This document shows, piece by piece, positions 54,446 through 62,947 of a stretch of 64,000 nt of DNA (within the stretch, counting starts at the first letter, position 1; each line of letters opens with the position of its first letter). Position numbers and translations under genes: made by a program. The stretch comes from an uncultured Lachnospiraceae bacterium (GTDB lineage: Bacteria; Bacillota; Clostridia; Lachnospirales; Lachnospiraceae): NCBI GenBank assembly GCA_944381635.1, contig CALWLY010000007.1, positions 37,458-101,457 on the forward strand, in the 5' to 3' direction. The notes under the pieces are model-generated. The model saw nothing but the letters and a program-made list of their open reading frames with translations. It had not been told where the DNA came from and made no database searches.

Positions 54446-55129
54446 ATGGGTGCATTAGTAGAAATCCGGGATATCTGCAAAGTGTACAATCCGGGGGAGA
54501 ATGAAGTCCGGGCATTGGACCATGTGGATGTTACCATTGACGAAAATGAATTTGTGGCCATTATCGGTCAGTCCGGCTCCGGAAAATCCACGCTGATGAA
54601 TATGCTGGGATGTCTGGATGTGCCGACCAGCGGAACTTATTACCTTCACGGTCAGGACGTGTCAGGGCTTAGTGATGACGAGCTTTCCGATATTCGAAAC
54701 AGGGAAATTGGATTTATTTTTCAGGGATTTAATCTGATTCCCAACCTTACCGCACTGGAAAATGTGGAATTGCCCCTGATTTACCGGGGCGTAGGAAAAA
54801 GAGAGAGAAAAGACCTGGCGCTGAAGGCTCTTTCCAAGGTAGGTCTGGAACACAGAGTTCATCACAAACCTGCGGAAATGTCCGGCGGTCAGCAGCAGAG
54901 AGTGGCGATTGCCAGAGCCATTGCCCAGGCTCCGCCTATCATTCTGGCAGATGAACCTACCGGAAATCTGGATTCCGCATCCAGCCAGGAGATCATGGGG
55001 ATTTTAAAAAAACTGCATCAGGATGGGAGAACGGTTATTTTGATCACCCATGACAATGGGATTGCTCATCAGGCTGAAAGGATCATCCGCATACGGGACG
55101 GCAGGATTGAGGAAGATACGGGAAAATAA
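54446..55129 (+). CDS. ABC transporter ATPase, MacB/LolD/YknY type
   Basis: A 227-residue ATPase of the type that powers mechanotransmission permeases. Walker A GQSGSGKST is at residues 41-49, the Q-loop in FIFQGFNLIP, signature MSGGQQQR at 145-152, Walker B IILADEPTGNLD and the H-loop ITHD. AGAGGAG precedes the ATG. It works with the adaptor (55359) and permease (56913) downstream, giving the YknXYZ/MacAB arrangement; in Bacillus the YknWXYZ system protects from a killing peptide. The substrate here is unknown; antimicrobial peptides or lipids are possible. Confidence 0.93.
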   Translation: MGALVEIRDICKVYNPGENEVRALDHVDVTIDENEFVAIIGQSGSGKSTLMNMLGCLDVPTSGTYYLHGQDVSGLSDDELSDIRNREIGFIFQGFNLIPNLTALENVELPLIYRGVGKRERKDLALKALSKVGLEHRVHHKPAEMSGGQQQRVAIARAIAQAPPIILADEPTGNLDSASSQEIMGILKKLHQDGRTVILITHDNGIAHQAERIIRIRDGRIEEDTGK

Positions 55130-55173
55130 TCCCCGGGAAAACCTCATAATAACGAGGAAAACGTAAAAATAAG

Positions 55174-55303
55174 AAAGTGTGCGCCGTGGCGCACACTCGC
55201 GCCGGAGCGCGGTTGCGTCAGCAACTACTTTCCTTGGGCGCTGAGTGCGCATCCACAGCGTAGCGTAATTTTTCATACGATAGGCTATCGTATGAAAAAT
55301 TAC
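55174..55303 (-). repeat. Terminator-linked dispersed repeat, copy E (inverted)
   Basis: On the minus strand: a perfect 19-bp hairpin (55265-55283/55285-55303), then TACGCTGTGGATGCGCACTC, core and the closing GTGTGCGCC...GCGCACAC. It lies inside the ABC operon, between the ATPase and adaptor genes, the only copy in a probable operon and the only inverted one. Confidence 0.82.
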
Positions 55304-55358
55304 AAAACAGAGCCGGAGTATCGTAACCGGCCGATAAAGTCAGCATGGAGGAGAAAAC

Positions 55359-56882
55359 ATGAGTGGGACAGATGTAAGAGAAAATGAAGCAATGAAGAAT
55401 AAGCAAAAAGAAAAGAAAGAGAAAAAACCAGGGAAAAAAATCAAAATAAAGAAACGTTTTGTGGCGCTTGGCATTGTGATCGTGCTGGCTGCAGTCTTTG
55501 TCTACGGCAATGTGACAGCCAAAAATACACCGCCTGTAGTGCAGACCGTAACGGCATCCGTTGGTACGGTGGAAGAAACCCTTTCCACCAGCGGTACAGT
55601 GGAAAGCGAACAGAGCAAAACTTTCTATGCTCCCGCCGCAGCCAAAATTGCACAGGTAGCTGTGAAAGCAGGTGAAGAGGTAAAAGAGGGAGAAGTTGTT
55701 GTTTCCTTTGATATCACAGATTTGGAAAATGAGAAGAAAAAAGCAGATCTGCAGGTTGCTCAGGCCTCAAACAGTTACCAGAGCGCTCTCACACAGAGCA
55801 ACGATAACCAGAGCGATTACAGCGAAGCTACGATAGGTCTGGATGAATTGAAAGCCATGGCAGAAGCTCAGGAAACTTACGTGCAGGGCTTAAAATACCA
55901 GCTGGAGGATGACACTACAGCGGAGAAAAAAAGTACGAAAGACTGGATTGCCAAACTGCAGGAAGAACTGTCTATACAGCAGAGAAAACAGAGTGAAGAA
56001 GTGGCAAGAGACGGAAAAGCCAACGATTATACTCTGGACGTTATCGACAGTCTGAACAGACAGATTACGGAGGCACAGAATAAGCTGGAGCTTCTGGGGA
56101 ATGAGGGAGAACTTTCCGAAAAACAGAGACAGATTGATGCAGAACAGAAAAAACTGGATGACATGAAAGAAGAAATCCAGAAAAGAGAAAGCAAGCAGAC
56201 CTCCAGTGAAGGCGGAATTCTGGACGAGTATGCAAAACAGGAGAAGGCTGTTTCTGTGGAGACTGCAAAAATTTCGGCGCAGGAAGCAGCAAACAATCTT
56301 CAGGCAGCAGGAGAAGGCGTCAAAGCGGAATTTACCGGCATCGTAACAAGCATGACAGCGCAGGAAGGAGCCAGTGTCACAGAAGGGGCAGAACTGTTTA
56401 AGCTGGAAAGCAGTGAAGATGTGCAGGTATGCATCGAAGTGAGCAAAAACGATCTGGACAGTCTGAAAGAAGGACAGAAGGCAGATGTGACTGTTGCGGG
56501 AAAAACCTATGAAGGTACGGTAAACCGCATCGACCGGGCAGCAACCAAAAACAGCACGGGAAATCCGGTGGTAAAAACCTATATTCACATTGAAAATCCC
56601 GATGAAAGTATTTATCTTGGTGTGGATGCCAAGGTTTTAGTACATACGGCACAGGCAGAAAATGTGGTTATCATTCCTTATGCGGCAGTCAATACCGATA
56701 AACAGGGAGACTTCTGCTTTGTAGTCAAAAACGGAGTCGTTGCTAAACAGCCGGTAACTACAGGTGTCTCCTCCGATGAAAATGTGGAGATTAAGGAAGG
56801 TCTTGCCGAAGGAGACCAGATTGTTTTGGACGGCAGCACCGTGACCGAAGGCATGCAGGTAACTCCGGTAACAGCACAGTAA
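55359..56882 (+). CDS. Membrane-fusion adaptor protein (MacA/YknX type)
   Basis: A 507-residue adaptor. A very basic cytoplasmic N-terminus (KKEKKPGKKIKIKKR) precedes one membrane helix (about residues 30-48, FVALGIVIVLAAVFVYG). Outside are a split biotinyl-lipoyl domain (about 75-120 and 315-350), a long coiled coil (about 120-310, rich in Lys/Glu/Gln), a beta-barrel and a membrane-proximal domain. ATG 55359 follows GGAGGAG. It links the permease to the cell surface or captures substrate. It is longer than usual MacA because of the coiled coil. Confidence 0.92.
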   Translation: MSGTDVRENEAMKNKQKEKKEKKPGKKIKIKKRFVALGIVIVLAAVFVYGNVTAKNTPPVVQTVTASVGTVEETLSTSGTVESEQSKTFYAPAAAKIAQVAVKAGEEVKEGEVVVSFDITDLENEKKKADLQVAQASNSYQSALTQSNDNQSDYSEATIGLDELKAMAEAQETYVQGLKYQLEDDTTAEKKSTKDWIAKLQEELSIQQRKQSEEVARDGKANDYTLDVIDSLNRQITEAQNKLELLGNEGELSEKQRQIDAEQKKLDDMKEEIQKRESKQTSSEGGILDEYAKQEKAVSVETAKISAQEAANNLQAAGEGVKAEFTGIVTSMTAQEGASVTEGAELFKLESSEDVQVCIEVSKNDLDSLKEGQKADVTVAGKTYEGTVNRIDRAATKNSTGNPVVKTYIHIENPDESIYLGVDAKVLVHTAQAENVVIIPYAAVNTDKQGDFCFVVKNGVVAKQPVTTGVSSDENVEIKEGLAEGDQIVLDGSTVTEGMQVTPVTAQ

Positions 56883-56912
56883 AGATTCAAACAACGATGA
56901 GGAGGAACCATA

Positions 56913-58124
56913 ATGGCACAGGTCCTGGAATATATAAAAATTGCCCTGATGAATATCAGAAGCAATAAAGGGCGTTCCGTTCTGACCATGCTTGGTATTA
57001 TCATCGGCATTTCTTCCGTTATTATGATTATTTCAGTGGGCAACGGAATCAAAGGCCAGGTAAATGATGAACTGAATGCCATGTCCGGCGGATTGGTAGC
57101 AATCTATACGGACAACAGCCATAATGAAGAGCCTGTCAATTTTACCACGGACGATTTTGAGGCGATTCAAAATGAAATAGATCATGTAAAAGGAGTGACT
57201 CCAAGCTATTCCGTCTGGGGAACGACAACCACCAGAAAAGGCAGTTTTGATACGATTGTTTCCTGCGGAACCGAAGGGCTGGAGTATTATACCAACACAC
57301 CGATTATCAAAGGGCGGTATTTTACCGCCAGCGATTATTATGCCGGAAAGAAAGTGTGTGTGATCACAGAATCCACAGCGAAGAAACTGTTTGGAAACAC
57401 AGATGTGGTAGGCATGACGATCGAAGTGAACCTGGGGACATCACAGGAACTGACGATTGTGGGAATCAGGCAGGACAGCTCCGCCGGACTATTAAATGCG
57501 GCAAGCGGAAGTACGCTGACGGTGGAAGCGCCCCTGACTATGCTTGAAAATGCTTACGGATATTATGTGGGAGATTTTCCCCAGTTTTATATTGTAGGTG
57601 ATTCCAACGAGAATCTGAGCCAGATCGCCAAAGATGCGGTGTCTTTGCTGGAAAGACGGCATGATGTGAGAAACAGCGGCTCCATTCTGGTGCAGAGCTT
57701 TAATGATGCGCTGGCACAGGTCAATGCGGTTCTTGGCTATATCACTGCTTTTGTGGTGCTGGTTGCAGCCATTTCCCTTTTAGTAGGCGGAATCGGCGTT
57801 ATGAATATCATGCTGGTATCTGTTACGGAAAGGACAAGAGAAATCGGTATCCGGAAATCTCTGGGAGCCAGAACACGCTCCATTCTCCTTCAGTTTCTCT
57901 CGGAATCAGCCATCATTACGCTGATGGGAGGACTGATAGGAATCCTTCTTGGAATACTGGGGGCAAACGGAATCTGTTCCCTGATAGGATTTTCGGCCAG
58001 AGTTCAGGTAAGCACGGTACTCGGAGCCAGCCTGTTTTCTTCCGCAGTAGGTATTTTCTTTGGTATCTACCCGGCAAAGAAGGCGGCAAAGCTGAGTCCC
58101 ATCGAAGCTTTACGGCACGAATAG
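56913..58124 (+). CDS. MacB/FtsX-type permease (YknZ-like)
   Basis: A 403-residue permease with four membrane helices: one near residues 20-42, then a large extracellular MacB-type domain (about 45-270), and three at about 278-300, 325-350 and 360-385. Conserved pieces are NKGRSVLTMLGIIIGISSVI at the start, VGGIGVMNIMLVSVTERTREIGIRKSLGA before helix three and PAKKAAKLSPIEALRHE at the end. AGGAGG precedes the ATG. Closes the three-gene exporter operon and is followed by a terminator. Confidence 0.94.
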   Translation: MAQVLEYIKIALMNIRSNKGRSVLTMLGIIIGISSVIMIISVGNGIKGQVNDELNAMSGGLVAIYTDNSHNEEPVNFTTDDFEAIQNEIDHVKGVTPSYSVWGTTTTRKGSFDTIVSCGTEGLEYYTNTPIIKGRYFTASDYYAGKKVCVITESTAKKLFGNTDVVGMTIEVNLGTSQELTIVGIRQDSSAGLLNAASGSTLTVEAPLTMLENAYGYYVGDFPQFYIVGDSNENLSQIAKDAVSLLERRHDVRNSGSILVQSFNDALAQVNAVLGYITAFVVLVAAISLLVGGIGVMNIMLVSVTERTREIGIRKSLGARTRSILLQFLSESAIITLMGGLIGILLGILGANGICSLIGFSARVQVSTVLGASLFSSAVGIFFGIYPAKKAAKLSPIEALRHE

Positions 58125-58183
58125 AGGTTACTGTTTACTGGCCGCCCGGCGAACAGCAGCGAATGGAGATACATTTTTGGAAA

Positions 58184-58217
58184 AAAAGCACCTGCTTATT
58201 GACGCAGGTGCTTTTTA
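58184..58217 (+). terminator. Terminator of the exporter operon
   Basis: AAAAGCACCTGC pairs with GCAGGTGCTTTT around an 8-base loop, followed by T residues. Confidence 0.88.
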
Positions 58218-58288
58218 TGGTGTAGTTTTAATAACAGAAATACTGAGCCGGGGCCGTAAAAGAAAAGGCCGGCAGAATGAGAGGTACT

Positions 58289-58768
58289 ATGGAAATCGAA
58301 TTTGACGTAAAAATAACTGCCAATGTTCTTTATGACTATATGCTGCATCACACCTATAAAAGCTTCGCTGGAGTTTTGGGCACAGCAGTGGGAGTTTTTA
58401 TGATAGCGGGTTTTGCCATGACTGGTCAGATTCTGTACCTGATCGCGGGATTGGTGGTTCTTCTCTATCAGCCAGGATCCCTGTTTTTAAAGTCCAAACA
58501 GCAGGCCCTTTCCAATCCTGCCTTTAAAAACCCTCTTCACTATCGCATAACAGAAGAAGGGGTGGAAGTTTCCCAGGGAGAGGTGAAAGAATTTCAGAAA
58601 TGGGAAGACATGTACAAAGCCACATCCACAGGCCGCAGCATTATTCTGTATACATCCCGGATCAACGCGTCCATTTTTCCGCGCAAGGACCTGGGAGATC
58701 AGCTGCCCGGTGTGATTCAGGCAATCTGTTCCCATATGCCGGCGGGAGCGGTGCATATACGGGGATAG
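58289..58768 (+). CDS. YcxB-like membrane protein
   Basis: A 159-residue protein with the YcxB layout: a short N-terminal beta part (EIEFDVKITANVLYDYMLHHTYKS), two adjacent membrane helices (about 30-65) and a C-terminal PH-like domain (LHYRITEEGVEVSQGEVKEFQKWEDMYKATSTGRSIILYTSRINASIFPRKDL). The family role is unknown. I prefer ATG 58289 because the family begins here; ATG 58277 is also possible. It precedes tsaE by 50 bases. Confidence 0.82.
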   Translation: MEIEFDVKITANVLYDYMLHHTYKSFAGVLGTAVGVFMIAGFAMTGQILYLIAGLVVLLYQPGSLFLKSKQQALSNPAFKNPLHYRITEEGVEVSQGEVKEFQKWEDMYKATSTGRSIILYTSRINASIFPRKDLGDQLPGVIQAICSHMPAGAVHIRG

Positions 58769-58818
58769 TCATCCGCAGTTGAAAACAAAGTGATAAGACA
58801 TATGAGGAGTCAAAAGAC

Positions 58819-59256
58819 ATGGTGATAGAAACTTACAGCCCCGAGGAAACCTTTGAGTTGGGGAAAAAAATAGGAGAAAACGCTGTCCCCGGGGAAGTGT
58901 ATACCCTGATCGGAGATCTGGGGGTGGGAAAGACGGTGTTTACTCAGGGGGTGGCAGCAGGACTTGGGATTAAAGAGCCTGTAAACAGCCCCACGTTTAC
59001 TATAGTACAGATTTATGAGGAGGGCAGAATGCCCTTTTACCATTTTGACGTATACCGCATCGGAGATGTGGAAGAAATGGAAGAGATAGGGTATGAGGAC
59101 TGCTTTTACGGGGAAGGCCTTTGCCTGATCGAGTGGGCAAACCTGATTGAAGAGATCCTGCCTCCCTTTTATAGGGAAATCCGGATAGAAAAAGATTTGG
59201 AAAAAGGGTTTGATTACCGAAAAATAACCATCACGGAAAGGGGAGAGAGAGCATGA
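58819..59256 (+). CDS. tsaE: tRNA t6A biosynthesis ATPase TsaE
   Basis: The 145-residue ATPase subunit of the TsaBDE complex that puts threonylcarbamoyl on A37 of ANN-decoding tRNAs. Walker A GDLGVGKT is at residues 32-39; NSPTFTIVQIYE and YHFDVYRIGD are family motifs. ATGAGGAGTC precedes the start by a suitable distance. Its stop overlaps the tsaB start (ATGA), showing coupling. First gene of the t6A operon, which here also holds rimI, a small gene, rnz and tsaD. Confidence 0.95.
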   Translation: MVIETYSPEETFELGKKIGENAVPGEVYTLIGDLGVGKTVFTQGVAAGLGIKEPVNSPTFTIVQIYEEGRMPFYHFDVYRIGDVEEMEEIGYEDCFYGEGLCLIEWANLIEEILPPFYREIRIEKDLEKGFDYRKITITERGERA

Positions 59257-60020
59257 AAATAGCAGCGCTGGACAGTTCAGGACTGGTTGCCACAGTGGCG
59301 GTGACAGAAAATGGAGTGCTGACAGGAGAATACACAACCAATTACAAAAAGACCCATTCGCAGACACTGCTCCCTATGCTGGATGAGCTGAAACGTATGA
59401 TAGATCTGGAACTTGAGAGTATAGACGCCATAGCAATTGCCAAGGGGCCGGGTTCCTTTACCGGGCTCAGGATCGGCGCAGCTACAGCCAAAGGGCTGGC
59501 GCAGGCTTTGGAAAAGCCCATCATTCCCGTTCCTACTGTGGACGCGCTGGCTTACAATCTCTATGGCACGGATAAACTGATCTGCCCCATTATGGATGCC
59601 AGAAGAAGCCAGGTGTATACAGGATTGTATCATTTTGTGAAAAAGGATGCCGGGCAGGAATTTACACTGGAACTTCATACGGAAATGGCACAGTGCGCCA
59701 TCAGCGTACAGGAGCTGGCGGAAATTTTGAATGTGCGGGGAGAAGAAGTCATATTTTTGGGTGACGGAGTTCCTGTCTATGCGTCTGCCTTGAGAGAACT
59801 TTTAAAGGTGCCCTTTACCTTTGCGCCGGCAAGCTGCAATCGCCAGCGGGCAGCCTGTGTGGCAGTGCTTGGAGAAAAGCTTTTTGAAAAAGGAATTTTT
59901 CAGACTGCGGCAGAACATGCGCCGGACTATCTGCGTCTTTCTCAGGCGGAGAGAGAACGTATGGAAGCCGACGAGGCTAAAAAAAAACAGCTGAATCAGA
60001 TGGAAACGGCGAAGAATTAA
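59253..60020 (+). CDS. tsaB: t6A complex subunit TsaB (possibly fused to RimI by frameshift)
   Basis: A 255-residue ASKHA-fold protein that dimerises with TsaD. KIAALDSSGLVATVAV, KGPGSFTGLRIGAATAKGLA and MDARRSQVYTGLY are the conserved parts. After the domain end (about 235) the gene runs through GCT-A9-CAG at 59976-59990 and stops at 60020. If the ribosome slips back one base in the A-run, the new frame stays open with no stop through to the end of rimI. In the zero frame the tail QLNQMETAKN looks like a read-through remnant. Confidence 0.94.
   Translation: MKIAALDSSGLVATVAVTENGVLTGEYTTNYKKTHSQTLLPMLDELKRMIDLELESIDAIAIAKGPGSFTGLRIGAATAKGLAQALEKPIIPVPTVDALAYNLYGTDKLICPIMDARRSQVYTGLYHFVKKDAGQEFTLELHTEMAQCAISVQELAEILNVRGEEVIFLGDGVPVYASALRELLKVPFTFAPASCNRQRAACVAVLGEKLFEKGIFQTAAEHAPDYLRLSQAERERMEADEAKKKQLNQMETAKN
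59979..59987 (+). promoter_or_regulatory. A9 slippery run at the tsaB-rimI junction
   Basis: Nine A residues in frame AAA-AAA-AAA-C. The rimI frame has a stop (TAA at 59978) just before it and is open from 59981 to 60460, so it is accessible only from the run onward. Confidence 0.55.
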
Positions 60021-60031
60021 AGATTACTCTG

Positions 60032-60460
60032 ATGAAGGCGGAAGATGCCGCTGCCATAGCGGCTATGGAGGCGGAAATTTTTTCCTGCCCTTGGTCGGAA
60101 AAGTCTTTTCTGGAAGCTGTGAAAGACAAGAATGCCTGCTATCTGAAAGCAGAGCTTGCCGGAAAAGAAGGAAATACGCTGGCGGGATACTGCGGATTCT
60201 GGCAATCTTTTGAGGATGCGGATATCATGAATGTAGCAGTAAAAGAGGGCTTGCGAGGCAGGGGCATTGCGAAATCCATGCTGGAAAAACTTATGGAATA
60301 CGGAAAAGAACGGGGAATCTGCAGCTACACTCTGGAAGTGCGGGAGAGCAACCTGCCCGCCATACACCTTTATGAAAAACTCGGGTTTGTGCAGGAAGGA
60401 ATACGGAAAAATTTCTATGACAGACCGAAGGAAAATGCTCTGATTTTCTGGAAACGATAA
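60032..60460 (+). CDS. rimI: Ribosomal-protein-alanine N-acetyltransferase RimI
   Basis: A GNAT acetyltransferase that modifies the N-terminus of ribosomal protein S18. From ATG 60032 it has 142 residues; the acetyl-CoA motif RGRGIAKSMLEKL, SCPWSEKSF near the start and the ending LYEKLGFVQEGIRKNFY are all typical. The start is doubtful: family members begin 3-5 residues earlier, as in the preceding in-frame codons ITL, and no ribosome-binding site lies before the ATG. It is therefore likely made by a non-ATG start, by coupling to tsaB, or as a TsaB-RimI fusion from frameshift at 59979. Confidence 0.9.
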   Translation: MKAEDAAAIAAMEAEIFSCPWSEKSFLEAVKDKNACYLKAELAGKEGNTLAGYCGFWQSFEDADIMNVAVKEGLRGRGIAKSMLEKLMEYGKERGICSYTLEVRESNLPAIHLYEKLGFVQEGIRKNFYDRPKENALIFWKR

Positions 60461-60634
60461 ATCCCGGTAAGACAAAGTGGAAATATATTGCCAAAAGTCA
60501 TATTTTGAGCCCTTTGTTCTGGGAACAATTACCGCTCCCTTTTATAAAAAAAAGATGTATACTGAAAGAAACGGTTTCAAACATCCTTTTTTCAAAAACA
60601 TTTGGACAAAGACAAAAAGCAGGGAGGAAAAGCC

Positions 60635-60892
60635 ATGAGAGAATATCAGAAAACAGAGGAAACTTTACTTGCAGTTACCTGCAATGCCTGCGGGAAAACT
60701 CTGCGGGTGGAAAACGGAATGCTGCTGGAAGAAGCGATAGCTGTTCGGCATCCCTTTGGATATTTCAGTTCTATGGACGGAGAAATCCACAGCTTTGATC
60801 TGTGTGAGGACTGCTATCGCAAATGGATTTCCGGTTTTTGCATTCCTGTAAAAATAGAAGAAAATACCGAACTGCTTGTGGATACGGAATGA
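60635..60892 (+). CDS. Small zinc-ribbon-like protein
   Basis: An 85-residue protein with two CxxC pairs (CNACGK near residues 17-22 and CEDCYRKW near 58-65) that probably bind one zinc. I do not recognise the family. GGGAGGAAA precedes ATG 60635 with good spacing. It lies between rimI and rnz, read in the same direction; a gap of about 170 bases separates it from rimI, so it may start a separate transcript. Confidence 0.78.
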   Translation: MREYQKTEETLLAVTCNACGKTLRVENGMLLEEAIAVRHPFGYFSSMDGEIHSFDLCEDCYRKWISGFCIPVKIEENTELLVDTE

Positions 60893-60922
60893 GAAAAAGC
60901 AGATTTTGGTACGGAGGAAAGA

Positions 60923-61840
60923 ATGTTAGAAGTTTGTTTGCTGGGAACAGGAGGGATGATGCCGCTGCCATATCGGTGGCTCACATCCCTTATGGCCCGT
61001 TATAATGGAAAAAGTATTTTGATTGACTGCGGCGAGGGAACCCAGATTGCCATGAAAGAAAAGGGCTGGAGTCCCAAACCCATTGATATTATCTGTTTCA
61101 CCCACTACCATGCCGATCACATCAGCGGCCTTCCCGGCCTTTTGCTTACCATGGGAAATGCGGAGAGAACGGAACCTCTTCTGATGATAGGACCGAAAGG
61201 ACTTCAGAAAGTGGTGTCTTCTCTGAGAGTGATAGCGCCGGAACTGCCCTTTTCCATCCAGTTTCTGGAGCTTACGGAGACGGAACAGAAAATCCCCTTT
61301 GACGGCTTTTATATCGAAGCATTTCGGGTAAATCACAACGTTACCTGCTACGGCTATAATATTGTGGTAGAAAGAGGCGGCAAGTTCCAGCTGGAAAAAG
61401 CAGAGGCGCTGGGCATTGAAAAGCGCTACTGGGGAAGGCTCCAAAAAGGAGAAACCATAGAGACGCCGGAAGGAACTTTCACACCGGATATGGTTTTGGG
61501 ACCTGCCAGAAAAGGAATCAAACTTACCTATTGCACAGACACCAGACCTACGGAAGGAATCGTAAAAAATGCGGCAGGCGCCGATTTGTTTATCTGCGAA
61601 GGCATGTATGGAGAACCTGAGAAAAAAGCAAAAGCCAGAGAGTACAAACACATGACCTTCTTGGAGGCGGCAGACATGGCCAAAAGGGCAGGCGTTGCCA
61701 AAATGTGGCTGACCCATTTCAGCCCCTCCCTTGTAAAACCGGAAGAATACATGGGCGGCGTCCGCAAGATTTTCCCGGAGGCAGTTGCCGGAAAAGACGG
61801 AAAAACTGTGGATCTGATGTTTGAAGATGAAGAAAAATAA
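60923..61840 (+). CDS. rnz: Ribonuclease Z
   Basis: Cuts the 3' trailer from tRNA precursors lacking encoded CCA. The 305-residue beta-lactamase-fold enzyme has the zinc motif HYHADHISGLPG, a preceding GEGTQ segment (DCGEGTQIAMKEKG) and the later HMTFLEAADMAKRAGVAKMWLTHFSP. CGGAGGAAAG precedes the ATG. It lies 12 bases before tsaD, so tRNA maturation and t6A modification are in one operon. Confidence 0.95.
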   Translation: MLEVCLLGTGGMMPLPYRWLTSLMARYNGKSILIDCGEGTQIAMKEKGWSPKPIDIICFTHYHADHISGLPGLLLTMGNAERTEPLLMIGPKGLQKVVSSLRVIAPELPFSIQFLELTETEQKIPFDGFYIEAFRVNHNVTCYGYNIVVERGGKFQLEKAEALGIEKRYWGRLQKGETIETPEGTFTPDMVLGPARKGIKLTYCTDTRPTEGIVKNAAGADLFICEGMYGEPEKKAKAREYKHMTFLEAADMAKRAGVAKMWLTHFSPSLVKPEEYMGGVRKIFPEAVAGKDGKTVDLMFEDEEK

Positions 61841-61852
61841 GGAAAGAAGACA

Positions 61853-62893
61853 ATGATGGAATCAACGCAGAAGAAAGATATCTACATACTTGCGATTGAA
61901 AGCTCCTGTGACGAGACAGCAGCTTCTGTCGTAAAAAACGGACGGGAAGTGCTTTCTAACATCATATCCTCCCAGATTGATCTGCATACCCTGTATGGAG
62001 GAGTGGTTCCGGAGATAGCTTCCAGAAAACATATAGAAAAAATCAACCAGGTCATTGAACAGGCTCTTGAGCAGGCAGGAATGACCCTGAAAGAAGTGGA
62101 TGCCATTGCGGTAACTTACGGTCCCGGACTGGTAGGTGCCCTTTTGGTAGGCGTTTCAGCGGCCAAAGCCCTGGCCTTCGCGGCTCAGAAACCATTGATC
62201 GGTGTTCACCATATCGAAGGCCATATCAGCGCCAATTTTATAGAAAACAAAGAGCTGGAACCTCCTTTTGTATGCCTCGTGGTATCGGGAGGACATTCCC
62301 ATCTTGTGGTGGTAAAAGATTACGGAGAATATGAAATCATAGGCCGGACAAGGGATGACGCGGCAGGAGAAGCCTTTGACAAAGTGGCAAGGGCTATCGG
62401 ACTTGGCTATCCGGGAGGACCCAAAATCGATAAATTGTCCAAAGAGGGAAATCCTGACGCCATTCACTTTCCCAGAGCGAAAGTGGAGGACAATGCTTAT
62501 GATTTCAGCTTCAGCGGCCTGAAATCAGCAGTTCTTAATTATTTAAACTCCTGCCAGATGAAGGGGGAGACAGTCAACAGAGCCGATGTGGCAGCTTCTT
62601 TCCAGAAAGCGGTGATCGATGTTTTGGTGGAGCATGGGATTCATGCGGTACAGCAGTATGGGCTGAATAAATTTGCCATTGCCGGCGGTGTCGCTTCCAA
62701 TTCATCTCTTCGCGCAGCTTTTGAAAAGGAATGCACCAAGAGAAACATTGCATTTTATCACCCGTCTCCCATTTTCTGTACGGACAACGCGGCAATGATC
62801 GGCGTTGCGGGCTATTATGAATATTTGAAAGGCGTTCGTCACGGCTATGACCTGAATGCAGTGCCCAACCTTCGCCTTGGAGAGCGCATATAA
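61853..62893 (+). CDS. tsaD: tRNA N6-threonylcarbamoyladenosine transferase TsaD
   Basis: The catalytic subunit that moves threonylcarbamoyl from TC-AMP to tRNA A37. The 346-residue protein shows [13 protein letters not shown], the metal-binding [23 protein letters not shown], and the phosphate motif [13 protein letters not shown]. Start 61853 and 61856 are both ATG; GGAAAGAAG lies just upstream. It completes TsaB/TsaE/TsaD in this operon; TsaC must be elsewhere. Confidence 0.96.
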   Translation: MMESTQKKDIYILAIESSCDETAASVVKNGREVLSNIISSQIDLHTLYGGVVPEIASRKHIEKINQVIEQALEQAGMTLKEVDAIAVTYGPGLVGALLVGVSAAKALAFAAQKPLIGVHHIEGHISANFIENKELEPPFVCLVVSGGHSHLVVVKDYGEYEIIGRTRDDAAGEAFDKVARAIGLGYPGGPKIDKLSKEGNPDAIHFPRAKVEDNAYDFSFSGLKSAVLNYLNSCQMKGETVNRADVAASFQKAVIDVLVEHGIHAVQQYGLNKFAIAGGVASNSSLRAAFEKECTKRNIAFYHPSPIFCTDNAAMIGVAGYYEYLKGVRHGYDLNAVPNLRLGERI

Positions 62894-62947
62894 AGAAAAA
62901 GCTGTTTGAAACTGCCGGTATGGCAGGAGTGGAAGGATTGAAAATAG

